DNA from: Mesorhabditis belari
Taxonomy: Eukaryota; Nematoda; Chromadorea; Rhabditida; Rhabditidae
Assembly: GCA_958450365.1 (NCBI GenBank)
Contig: CAUEEP010000657.1
Coordinates: forward strand, 62,001-126,000
Reading direction: 5' to 3'
Length of the DNA stretch: 64,000 bases
The position numbers and the translations under genes were made by a program. Under the pieces are notes generated by a model. The model made no database searches and was not told the origin of the DNA. It saw only the letters and a program-made list of their open reading frames with translations. Position 1 is the stretch's first letter. Each line of letters begins with the position of its first letter. Below, one piece after another: positions 22,416 to 33,000 of the stretch.

Positions 22416-23374
22416 AAAAGTCATCCACGTAAAAAATGTTTATAATACATATATTTTATAATAGATTTTTGAAATTAGCTCATTCGGTTCAATAGAAAAA
22501 TTTTTTTGAGCCCCCAAAGTTTAGGTTCAAAAATGCCCTGAAATGGCTATAAAAAATTTTCTACTTAGCCAAAAAGCTTGCCTAATAGCTCATTTTGTAG
22601 CCAATTTGATGTAGTTTCTTAAAGTAAAGCCATCTAAAACAATTCACAATCTCCTTGGTAACTTTAAGATAAAAATATGGAGAAAATCTTATCTGAAACG
22701 GTCGACCCATTTAAAAGGTCTATAACTGATGATGTCAGCGTTCAATCGACTTTTGCTTATTATCAATAGAATCTACGTTAAATTTCATTAAAGAAATATT
22801 TAATTTGTTTTATAGACTTACCAATAAAAACATAGATAAAATTAGGGTCAAAGTCGGATAAGTGCCTACCCCCCCTAGACATTTGTCTAGGGGGGGGGGG
22901 TAGGCTTCGTAGAAGTAGAAGTAGAAGTAGAAGATTCGCTGAAACGATAAGTTTATGGTAGTTTGTTGCTGTTGCAATAAGTTGCTCAAATTCAACGCAA
23001 AACCGAATTTAGTGCCCCATTTACGGTTTTTGCCCAATGAAGGGAAATGAGCGCGCTGAAGTGCTAAAAGTGATCAACGACTTGAAATTGATGAAATCAC
23101 TTCAACTTGAAGCGAAAAAGGTGCATTTTAACACATTTGCGTACAGTTTTGAAATGTTTTACGGATAATTTGAATCTTTTGAAATGTTTTACGGATAATT
23201 TGGCAAAAATTCAGTAATAAATGAAACCATAATAGTTATTCAATAGCCCTGAATCTTCTCTTCAAAACTAGTACAAAGTTGCCGAGAACTCTCTGCCAAA
23301 TATTGGGTTGCTGGATAAGTTTTGTCCGTTTTTTTGGGAGAGCATCTCAAATTCAACCAATTCCAACGTATAAT

Positions 23375-23600
23375 AGCTTTCTTACCACCGGAGATTGCGC
23401 CGGCCTAGAATTGCTTTCTTACCACCGGAGATTGCGCCGGCCTAGAATTGCTTTCTTACCACCGGAGATTGCGCCGGCCTAGAATTGCTTTCTTACCACC
23501 GGAGATTGCGCCGGCCTAGAATTGCTTTCTAATTTCGCTAATTTCGGAGACATTTTTTGCACCGCGCAACCTCCGGTGGTAGCAATTCTAGGCGCAACCT
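23375..23600. repeat. 37-bp minisatellite (copy 2)
   Basis: Four units with TTACCACCGGAGATTGCGCC, then a truncated inverted unit. Compared with 2655-2870 the array has gained a direct unit and lost part of the inverted one. Confidence 0.8.
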
Positions 23601-23621
23601 CAACGCTTGCTGCCGTTTCAA

Positions 23622-23708
23622 TTACTGTGCTTGCATCCATTTCAGAAGATCTTCGAAGATCTGAGGATAGAAGCGCCAGATCTCTTTTTTGAACTTTTTA
23701 CGCACCAT
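23622..23708 (-). pseudogene. 5' fragment of family B F-box-like gene (copy 2)
   Basis: Duplicate of 2877-2963 with the same 28-codon frame. No continuation downstream. Confidence 0.3.
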
Positions 23709-24376
23709 TCCTGGTTCTCCTATTAGAAAAATTCGAAGTTTTAGAGAAAAACTGTTAAAATGTTTTTGAGGGATGAATTTAGAAAATCGGGGAAAGAAAA
23801 GCAACCATTTCTTGTCATTTTCAAGAAGTTTTCAATCTCAAACTTCCAAATATGAAGATTAGACAGGAAAATCTGAAGAAAATTACGAAATGGAGACAAA
23901 AATTGGGAAATTATTGCTGAATTGACCACTTTTTATATGAAAAACACATTTGTTCCAGGGTTGCGACGAGATTTGGGGAAATTGATGCGGAATTAATTCT
24001 CGATCGATTAATGAATTCCAATGGGTGCTGTGCGTTTCAGAGTTGCAGCCCGTGTTCCAATGGATAGACTTCATTTAATAGACTGCCTTCAAACTGCCTT
24101 CAAACGCAATTTTTTGAATGTTCTCACGTTTGAATAGAAGAATCGGATTTGAAATGCAATAGTATCTAAGTGCTACTTTTTCGACTCCAGTGCACTCGAA
24201 ACGTTCAAAACCAGAGCCTGAAGTCAAATCAAATCAAATCAGCGCAGCTTGCTGAAACTGCTAATTTTCAAGTTTTAAACTTCGGAAAAACCGTGAATCT
24301 AGAATCAAATTTCGTGATCGAAGCTGAATCTTTGTGGGAATCTTGTATTTCAATGATTTCAATGATGATTTTTTAC

Positions 24377-24504
24377 ACATCAGATTTCGTCGAGAATTGT
24401 GCATATTCAATAGCTTCAGGAGCCATCCATTTTAATGGTAATTTAGCTCCACGAGATTTATAGAACATTTCACTACTGAGACGACATAAGTCAAAATCCG
24501 ATAG
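24377..24504 (-). pseudogene. Receptor-tyrosine-kinase activation-segment exon (copy 2)
   Basis: Duplicate of 3632-3759 with the TTTTTTCAG acceptor, KLPLKWMAPEA core and GT-AAAA donor retained. No neighbouring kinase exons are found, as in copy 1. Confidence 0.6.
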
Positions 24505-25312
24505 CTGAAAAAAGACTATTTAAAGTTAATAAAGATAATCCGTGATTAACCTCCATTTTTTTACCTGACCTACTTCCAACATTCCCTTAAAGCGCGAATA
24601 CAGCGTGAGAAAAAGTCAGCTGGTAGATCTTCACAAAACCTTGACACAAAAATTCGAATCACGTCTGAATCGTTAAACTTCTTTCCAGCCAAGGAGTGCT
24701 GCATTGATTCAAACATATTGAAAAAGGTAAAACGCTACAATTTTAGAGGAAATTTAAGGGTTTTTGGTTTTTTTGCTTCGTTGTGTATAAATTATATCGT
24801 GGATGATCTAGATTAAGGTAGGTTTCGTCAGAAAACCTACTGTAACTGCTAGCATTTAAGGGAAAAGTTTGATGAAATCATTCATTCTTTTCCTTCTCTA
24901 GATTTCTCGTTTTTGTCGTGTTTTTAACCTTTATTATAGCATACGGTGCAAAATTTTTTCATTTTTTCAAATTTCAGATTCGCAAAGCTTTAAAACGTTT
25001 AAAATTCTAGAATTTCCCGATTTGCTCAACTAAACCCCATTTCTTAATGCAAAATGATTAGAATTTGGCAAATCCAGCTTATTTTAAGCATGAGACCCGA
25101 TCTTAAAGCACCTCACCTGTTTAAAATATTAGTTTTGAATTCATTTGTCTAGATCTCAGTCTTTTTGTGCTGTTTTAACATTTTTATACCATACCGTGCC
25201 AAATTTCACCCAATAATGTAAAAAATAGACCTCGATTTTTGTTAAAATTCCACTAGAACACATGATTTTATGCGTGTTTCTTTCGTTTTCTATTTTTTCG
25301 GTACTAGAACCG

Positions 25313-25421
25313 TGCAATGGATCACTTTTAGCATTTTAACAATTCTTTTATTGGAAATTCATCATTCACGCTTTAGAAAACAAGCTTTTACTATTAAAAA
25401 TGTTGAAAGTGATCCATTGCA
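25313..25421. promoter_or_regulatory. Inverted repeat upstream of F-box-like gene (copy 2)
   Basis: Same arms and spacing as 4567-4675. Confidence 0.6.
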
Positions 25422-25482
25422 TTGATCTGCTCCTTACAAAGACTAATTCTCTTTATTTACAGGTAAAAAGGCGCCATTCAAG

Positions 25483-26544
25483 ATGCCATTCGAGATGCGA
25501 ATGCCAAAAAGATGCGAATGCGAAAAGATGCCAATGATGATGTGGAATCTGACAACATTTCCACTCGAACGTCTTTGCTTTGATCTGAAGTTGGAGGTTT
25601 TGGAGCAATTGGACGCAGGAAATGTGATTGAATTGGGGAAAGTCAATCCAGGATTCCAACGGATGATTTCGAGTCGACCATGGATAGCTTTTGGACATCA
25701 CGTCCATGAGATTGAATTTGGGTTTGATCCACACGGAATTGAAGCAATCAACATCAAGAAGCTGAATTCGGAGTCACGTGGGGTCAGTCTGGATATGATT
25801 CGTCATCTTCCTTTCATCAAAAACATTCGATCGTGCAATCGATTGTGTATGGGCAAGGATTACGAGAGCCCAATCGATAAAGATCACGCCACTTTTCTGA
25901 AACAATTAGAGGCAGTGAATTCACTCGATGTTTTTTGGTGTGAGCCTCAGCACTTGGGGTTGCTTTCTCATTTGTCAGTCAAGATCAAGAGATCCGCGAT
26001 TCTTCCCAGCTTCCCTCAAAAAACTCCATCAATAAAAGATCTGGTTGGGCACTTCATTGAGACTCAACTCAACGAATGTGAAAGAGTCTGGGTTCATTGT
26101 TTGAATGATGATGATTTTCAGTTTTACTACAATGCTTTTGTAAAGACCCACATCAAATATTTTGAAATCGCATGTTACGAGGAAAATGTCATCGTTCCAG
26201 CCATTCAAAGGATTGTTGGCCACGGAATTCCGAGCAAAAACCCCGCAGCGGTTGTGAGAGTTTGGGTGGATTCTTTCGACGATTTGATGGCTACAATCGT
26301 TGTTTTTCTCAAGGGATATCCAGGAATGAAACAAATCTACGGGAAAAATCGTCAACCATTCATTGCATTGGCAAACGATCGTTGGGAGGCAGGCGGATCT
26401 CCCGCTTTGACGATGAAAGCTCTGTGTTTCCGACGAAATATCAATGCGACGCAAGATTGCATTTACATGTTGGAGATCGATGGAAAGCGTTACATCTATT
26501 TTTTCTCCTTCTACATCAAGCCCGATGAAATGATCGATCATTGA
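25483..26544 (+). CDS. F-box-like protein, family A (intact copy 2)
   Basis: A 353-residue frame that differs from the product of 4738-5799 only at VHC(L/S)NDDD and ATI(V/I)VF. Here the sequence between the acceptor and the start has one A fewer, which supports the ATG at 25483 because the upstream frame is not conserved. The N terminus MPFEMRMPKRCECEKMPMMM is an expansion of the MPMMM start seen in paralogues. The F-box-like region lies at residues ~24-70, with an unrecognised C-terminal region. AATAAA lies at 26854-26859. Confidence 0.8.
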   Translation: MPFEMRMPKRCECEKMPMMMWNLTTFPLERLCFDLKLEVLEQLDAGNVIELGKVNPGFQRMISSRPWIAFGHHVHEIEFGFDPHGIEAINIKKLNSESRGVSLDMIRHLPFIKNIRSCNRLCMGKDYESPIDKDHATFLKQLEAVNSLDVFWCEPQHLGLLSHLSVKIKRSAILPSFPQKTPSIKDLVGHFIETQLNECERVWVHCLNDDDFQFYYNAFVKTHIKYFEIACYEENVIVPAIQRIVGHGIPSKNPAAVVRVWVDSFDDLMATIVVFLKGYPGMKQIYGKNRQPFIALANDRWEAGGSPALTMKALCFRRNINATQDCIYMLEIDGKRYIYFFSFYIKPDEMIDH

Positions 26545-27755
26545 GGTTTTATTGCTAGATTTTGCTGGCCTTACAGTGTCTTTGCGTGATTTAGATCCTG
26601 TTTTTGCCTTTAAGCTAGCATTAACTAATTTCAGTCTCCGAGATTTGGAATGTAGATGCATTTGAATTTGTATTTAATTCCCTTCCCTAAGATATTTAAA
26701 TTTGACTTAATTTCTAAGCTTTCTAAACTTTCTACACAAAATTCCAAAACTAAAATATGATTTCAATTCTTTTCTGTACGTTGATGCTTTCTAAGCCAAA
26801 AGCGGCTCCTTCTACGCCTTTACATATTCGGCGCACTTTTTTCATGCGCCATGAATAAAGGATGATTCTTAACGTTGGGTACTCCTGATAAAAACTAATA
26901 TGTAAACCCAAAAATAAGGTTTTCTGAGGAAAATGCCTGAATACCAATCGTTTCTTCGCCGAATCATTCTTTCTTTCGGCTTTCTTCGTTGCGGGTCAGA
27001 CCTCGCTGAAAAAAAGGCTTATCTAATCTGATCATTTTATATCGCCATTCTGATGGGGTTTTTGTATCCGTAACAAGTTAAATTCTGTTGTTTGAACTCT
27101 AAATTCGTTGTTGAAGGAATGGGTTGACTCAATCTTTGTTAGATACTTTATTGGTTGTGCGATCGGCAGGTCAGATCCCAAGTTTGTTCTTGTACGAACC
27201 TTTTTAGGCATTCATGAATGCATCGGTCAGAATCTACCAAACGAGTTTATGGATTTGAGCGTTGTTTGTTGTGTTTGTGTTTGTTCTCAAGCAATCCTTC
27301 ATTTTATTGTAAGTTGTTCCTCGCGTTTGACTGATTCGTTTGACTGGCTCGTTTATCGATTTCAAACGAGTCGAATTGTCTGAGTGTTTCAATTGACAGC
27401 TTCGTCCACTATTCGTAGGTGTGTCTGGAAGGGAAGAGGTAAAAATAGAGTTTTATTCTACTTGTTTTACCTCAATTCGATTACTTTCCATTCCCTTTTT
27501 GTACAAAAGAGAGTTAAACAAAATTGATCTGATAGAGCTTTCTTCTTCTGCGTTTTCCTGATCCATATTGTTTGGCTGTGATTACTTTAGTATCGTGTGG
27601 ACTTTGTTTGTAAACTTTTTGTATAGGTAATTTCTTTTATTGTCATTTGAAAAGACTCATCACCCCACTGTTACACTTGAAAGCTTCCTTGTTACGAGCT
27701 CTCTTTTCATTTGAATACATTTCCAACTTTTTGCCGCTCTTCTTCTGTTTTAGTT

Positions 27756-27833
27756 ATGGCGATTTGTGACTGTCTGGACGACGTAATCGCTCTGCAAAGT
27801 TTGCCGCCTCTTCCGGACTTTGACCAGCTCTGA
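27756..27833 (+). CDS. Possible micro-ORF, 25 codons (copy 2)
   Basis: Identical to 7011-7088, with the same TTTTAG acceptor-like sequence two bases before the ATG. Given the overall ~99% identity of the blocks, identity is not evidence of selection. Confidence 0.25.
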   Translation: MAICDCLDDVIALQSLPPLPDFDQL

Positions 27834-28006
27834 TTCGGCTTCAAACTTCGTTCAACCTGTTCTACTCCGAAGGACAGGGATCAAGTCTGTGTGCATTGTG
27901 ATCTGAGAAAGCGGCGGCGTGTATACTAGATTCTCTAAATCGATCAGATTTTTATGCCTCCTCAAATTCTATTGACAAAGACTATGACAGCTTCTACGCT
28001 AGTCTC

Positions 28007-28550
28007 CTAAAATTCCTCATCCTCATTCTTCTTGACCGATCCACGAAAATTGGTGAGGAACTTCAGGTAATCTTCCTTCATGTAAACACCGACATCGAGT
28101 TGGTTCACGGATTTCAACTGGTTTAGGAACATTCCAGTGTAGCACCTTCCATCCTCGCATAAATCGTCGTATTCGTTGTCTGAACTGAACTGGAGTTGGT
28201 CCACAGATTTCAACTGGTCTAAGAAAATTCCATAGGGCCATTTGGCATTGAAACATTCTAACTCGTCGCATGAATCGATCCGTTTGACGAAAGGAAGAAG
28301 AGTTGCATTCAGTTGAAGGGACGGAGCATCGACGAACTTTTTGCTCGAATTTTTCAGTTCGGAGCTCTGTCCCAGGGCAACCACAGCGCATTGCTTTCCA
28401 AAAACGATCGATTGATCCATCGCATAGCTCGAGTGGAGCCTCTTGTTCACCATCATCAATTCCAGCACGTCTTTCACATCACAAAATGAGACCACACTTG
28501 TTACACTTGTTGAGATCTCTTTTTTTTTTGGACTTTTTACGCACCATTCC
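28007..28550 (-). pseudogene. F-box-like pseudogene, family B (copy 2)
   Basis: From about 28495 down to 28007 the frame is open: F-box-like SFCDVKDVLELMMVNKRLHS, then SLQLNATLLPFVKRIDSCDE, then repeated LDQLKSVDQL / LNQLKSVNQL motifs, ending VKKNEDEEF. Upstream, the family start MVRKK is present, but a poly-A insertion (KKSKKKR) shifts the frame into a stop. Use of a GTG or a spliced start cannot be excluded. Compared with 7278-7802, the 5' end is broken here and the 3' end there. Confidence 0.5.
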
Positions 28551-29059
28551 TGGTTCTTCTATTAGAAAAATTGGAAGTTTTAGAGAAAAACTGTTAAACT
28601 GTATTTGAGGGATGAATTCAGAAAATCGGGGAAAGAAAAGCAACCATTTCTTGTCATTTTCAAGAAGTTTTCAATCTCAAACTTCCAAATATGAAGATTA
28701 GAAAGGAAAATCTGAATAAAATTACGAAATGGAGACAAAAATTGGGAAATTATTGCTGAATTGCCCACTTTTTATATGAAAAACACATCTGTTAGCGGGT
28801 TGCGACCGGATTTGGGGGAATTGGTGGAGGAATTAATTCTCGATCGATTAATGAATGCCAAGGGGTGCTGTGCGTTCCAGAATTGAGCTCGGATGCGTCG
28901 GATTCGAAATACAAAAGTATCCAAGTGCTACTTTTTCGACTCTAGTCCACTCGAAACGTTCGAAACCAGAGCCTGAAGTGTTCTAGAATCGAATTCCGCT
29001 CTCAAAGCTGAATCTTTGTGAGAAACTTGTATTTCAACGATTTCAACAACTTCTAAATC

Positions 29060-30045
29060 GATCCTGCATTGCACAAAATGTACTCAAAAGTTATTGTAGT
29101 TGCTAGACGAGGATGGCGATTGTCAAGAAGATCTATTGTCAAGCCGATCCTCTTGGTTTAGTTACCCAACTTTCCCAAGTTTGAAGGTTTGGCTGTGAGA
29201 GTTTGTATCCTGATTTTCAGGCACAGCATTAAAAAGCCAAAGCCTAATGCAAAGCCTAAGGCCAAGCCAAGCCAAAGCCAAAGCCAAAGCCTGAGCCTGA
29301 GTCAAAGCCAAGCCAAAGTCAAAGCCAAGCCCAAGCCTAAGCCTAAGCCTTAGCCTAATCCAAAGCCTGAGCCTGAGTCAAAGCCAAGCCAAAGTCAAAG
29401 CCAAGCCCAAGCCTAAGCCTAAGCCTTAGCCTAATCCAAAGCCTGAGCCTGAGTCAAAGCCAAAGCCTAAGCCAAAGCCTTAGCCAAAGCCTCAGCCTAA
29501 TCCAGAAAATGGGGGTTTAGCCCAAACCAAAATAGACTAGCCACTAGCCTTCGCACTAAGTCTACGCCCTTTTCCCTTTGCCTCGGATCCCGCCGCGTTT
29601 CCCTTTATCCTAAAATTGGGATTACTGTAGCATCATCTGTTCGCCTCCCGGTGCCCTCACATCATTGTTTGCTTTAAAAGCTTATTAACTTATTAATTCC
29701 TTAACTTAACGAAAGGTTATTAACTCTAAGTTCAAAACGAACAAATTCCGTATCTTTTCCTGCCGGAACATCCACAATAATTGTCCTGATTCGTCGCTTT
29801 TTGTAGTCTATAGCTTAGCGCTAAGATTTTCCTTTTGAAACTGTCCAATTTTTTTGTTTTCTTCATTTTTGGATGTCATTCTATCGAATAAAGCCCTTAA
29901 AAAGTCATATTTTTGCAAAATTTTTGGTTTTGATTTTGGAAAACGATTTTGAAGCAATTCTTTAAAAAATTTGCCGTTTTCCAATCAATTTTCTTCTATT
30001 TTTCTAAATTTTGGATGTCATTCTTTTATTTAAAAACTTTAGAAC
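29060..30045. repeat. Spacer with GCCTAA/GCCAAA hexamer repeats
   Basis: The F-box cluster ends near 29,060. At 29,220-29,510 degenerate hexamers of AAGCCT, AAGCCA and GCCTAA type form a tract of about 290 bp, with GAGTCAAAGCCAAGCC blocks duplicated. A partner-motif copy (GGTTTAGTTACCCAACTTT) is at ~29,156. The rest is AT-rich promoter-side sequence of the next gene. Confidence 0.6.
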
Positions 30046-33000
30046 ATGTCAAACCCGGTATTTTCCCCATTCGTCATGGATGGGCTTTCACGGAAACAAG
30101 TGACTCGGAGAAGAGAGCCAATGGTGGCGATGCCAAAGAAAGTGCTTCGACCGGGAGATGTGGCGCATGTTGAGGTGAGCTCTATGGATTGAAAACTATA
30201 GAAATTAGCGGCAAAATCTTGTTAAACCCTTGATCAGTGAAATTTTCATTAGCTTAACTAGAAAGAAAAAAGAAACAGAATTAAAAGCCGGCTATCCCAG
30301 GTCTCTGTCCCGTAGACCTTCGGGACAGAGACCTGGGCCATGACACAGAGACCTGGGCCATGACACAGAGACCTGGGCCATGACACAGAGACCTGGGCCA
30401 TGACACAGAGACCTGGGCCATGACACAGAGACCTGGGCCACGACACAGACGGCCGAATGAGTCCTGAGAACGACACATGGACAATACGCTATGCTGTGCT
30501 TCATATGGAGCTTAAGAAAACGACTGACCGGGAAACCTATCATTAAAGCCAAGGAAAAGCGATGGATCGGCCTATTGGCTATCAAATTCATCTCTTTCTC
30601 TTGCATAAATGATAGGTTTCCCGGTCAGTCGTTTCCTTAAGTTCCATATGAAACACAGCATAGCACAAAGGCTAACAAAATCACAGTAGGCTTCTCAATC
30701 ATAGTAGGCGGGTTGAAAAGGCGAGATCAAAAGTGTTTTGAAGCGTTTTGAACTTGAAAACCCTCGTTTTTGGGGATGGCTTTATCTTTGCGGGTGTCTT
30801 TATCTTTGGGAATGCCTTAATCTTTGGGAATGCCTATCAGAAACGCAGTTGATTCTTTGGGAATGCCTTAATCTTTGGGAATGCCTATCAGAAACGCAGT
30901 CGATTCTTTGGGAATGCCTTAATCTTTGGGAATGCCTATCAGAAACGCAGTCGATTCTTTGGGAATGCCTTAATCTTTGGGAATGCCTATCAGAAACGCA
31001 GTCGATTCTTTGGGAATGCCTATCAGAAACGCAGTCAATTCCAGGAGATTCATCACACTCCATCAGCTTATCCAAATCATCCGGGAAGGACGATGGTGGT
31101 GAAAAGATTAGTGGTCGTGCCCTCACATAAAGATGATCGATCAGCCGCGCCGAGGAGACCAAAAATTGCCGTTGGAAATGGGACCGCACTTGGGGAAAAG
31201 GTAAAATTTGTCTCTTGTACAAATTCTCTTGTACAAATTACCGATTTTGTCTTGTACTTTGTGGAAAACTTTGTAAAAAACGCTTTTTCACCTTTTCACC
31301 TTTTTCATCATTTTCAGCCACCTCGTTCCGATCTACCACTCACAAAAATGATCAATCTTTTGCCAGCGCCGATTACAAAACGGTTTTTGATATCAAGATG
31401 TTTAATGATTTAAGTTTTCAGGAAATATTTCAACGACGACGAGTTGAGCGCGCAATATGTGGTTGGAGGAGTTGACGAGATTCACGGTTCGTTGAGAAAA
31501 GAGCTTTAAAAGTGGCACTGGATTCAGGGAAAGTTCGGTAGCAATGGATCTAGATACAGAGCAGATATTGGACTTAGTCCAGGAATTGTAGATAGTCCAG
31601 GAATTGTAGCCAGGAATTGTAGCCAGGAATTGTAGCCAAACTAGGTACAGTAACCCGGTCCAATTACAGACGCTCTAATTACAGACGCTCTAATTACAGA
31701 CCAATTACAGACGCATTAAGACTCTTAACTTTAGATGTCGTTCAACAAGAAGAGGTGAGCGCCGAAGAGCTGTCCGACGCGCAACACCAAGGCCCGTCCA
31801 CTAGCTATATCGACGTGCTGGCGGAGTGAGTTGTGTTCCAATTCTCCAATTTTTTCCAATACAAGTAATAAGCAAAAGTTTAAGTGGCTCATTTTCTGAT
31901 TTCGCAAGCGGAAACGGGCATTTGGACGGTGGATCGCATTCTCTATCTTCTCATCCACATCACTCACACGATGACCGCGTTGTGCCACTCTCACAAAGGA
32001 GTCGTGCCCAGCCAACACAGGTTTAGTACAAGATCAGGTCTTGGATCTGGTTCTGGTTCTGGATCTGGCTCCGGACCTGGCTCTGGTTCTGGACCTGGTT
32101 CTGGACCTTGTTTTGGACCTGGTTCTAGACCTGGCTCTGGTTCTGGATCTGGCCCTGGTTCGGACCCGGCTCTGATTCTAGATATGGCTCTGGTTCTAGA
32201 TCTGGACCTGGACCTGGATCTGGCTCTGGTCCTAAATCTGGCACTGGTTCTAAATCTGGCTCTGGTTCTAGACCTGGCTCCGGTTCTAGACCTGGCTCTG
32301 GCTCTAGACCTGGCTCTGGTTCTGGAGCTGGATCTGGTCCTGAATATGGCTCTGGTTCTGGATCTGGCTCTAGATCTGGATCTGAATCTGGTTTTGGATT
32401 TGGATCTGGTCCTGAATCTGGCTCAAGATCTGTACCTGGATCTGGTTCTAGTTCTGGACCTGGATCTGGCTCTGGTTCTGGTTCTGAACCTGGCTAAGGT
32501 CTTGGATCTGGCTCTAGTTCTGGACTTGTCTGCCGCCAGTTAAGATAGCTTTACAGTCTGAATGAAGTTTAATAACCGAGCCAAGAGCTGCTTCATCATC
32601 CTAAAATTGCTGATCAATCAGTTCAGGTCCGACAACTCCAATCCGAGAATCTCTACCTAAAAGATCAACTCGACATGGCCACTTTCAAGTTGGTTTTCCA
32701 AGTTTGAGCGGGATGAGCCACTGAACTGGCGGAATGGACGAAAATCCATTAGCCATGGCATTAAATAGGTCTAGCTCTGTTCCAGGGTTATCAGAGGCAG
32801 AATAAAGGTTGAGGGCTATGTAGATGATGAGGAAAAGACAAGGTCGGACTACTGAACTGGGAGAATCGACGAAAATCTGGCTTAGTTATGATTGATTGGG
32901 TCTAGCTTTGTTCCAAGGTTTTCAAAGGGAGAAGAAAAGTCAAGTCAAAAGTCAACCAAAGTCAAGAGTTAGACAGTTAGCACCGACAGTGTCTATAGAT

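Noticed and set aside
30258..30606. Minus-strand frames with repeated [18 protein letters not shown]
   Set aside because: Translation of the 20-bp tandem repeat inside an intron.
31884..32543. 219-codon Gly/Ser/Pro/Leu-Asp repeat frame
   Set aside because: Only the first ~45 codons are exon-like. The rest is the intronic hexamer repeat after a CAG|GTTTAG donor.
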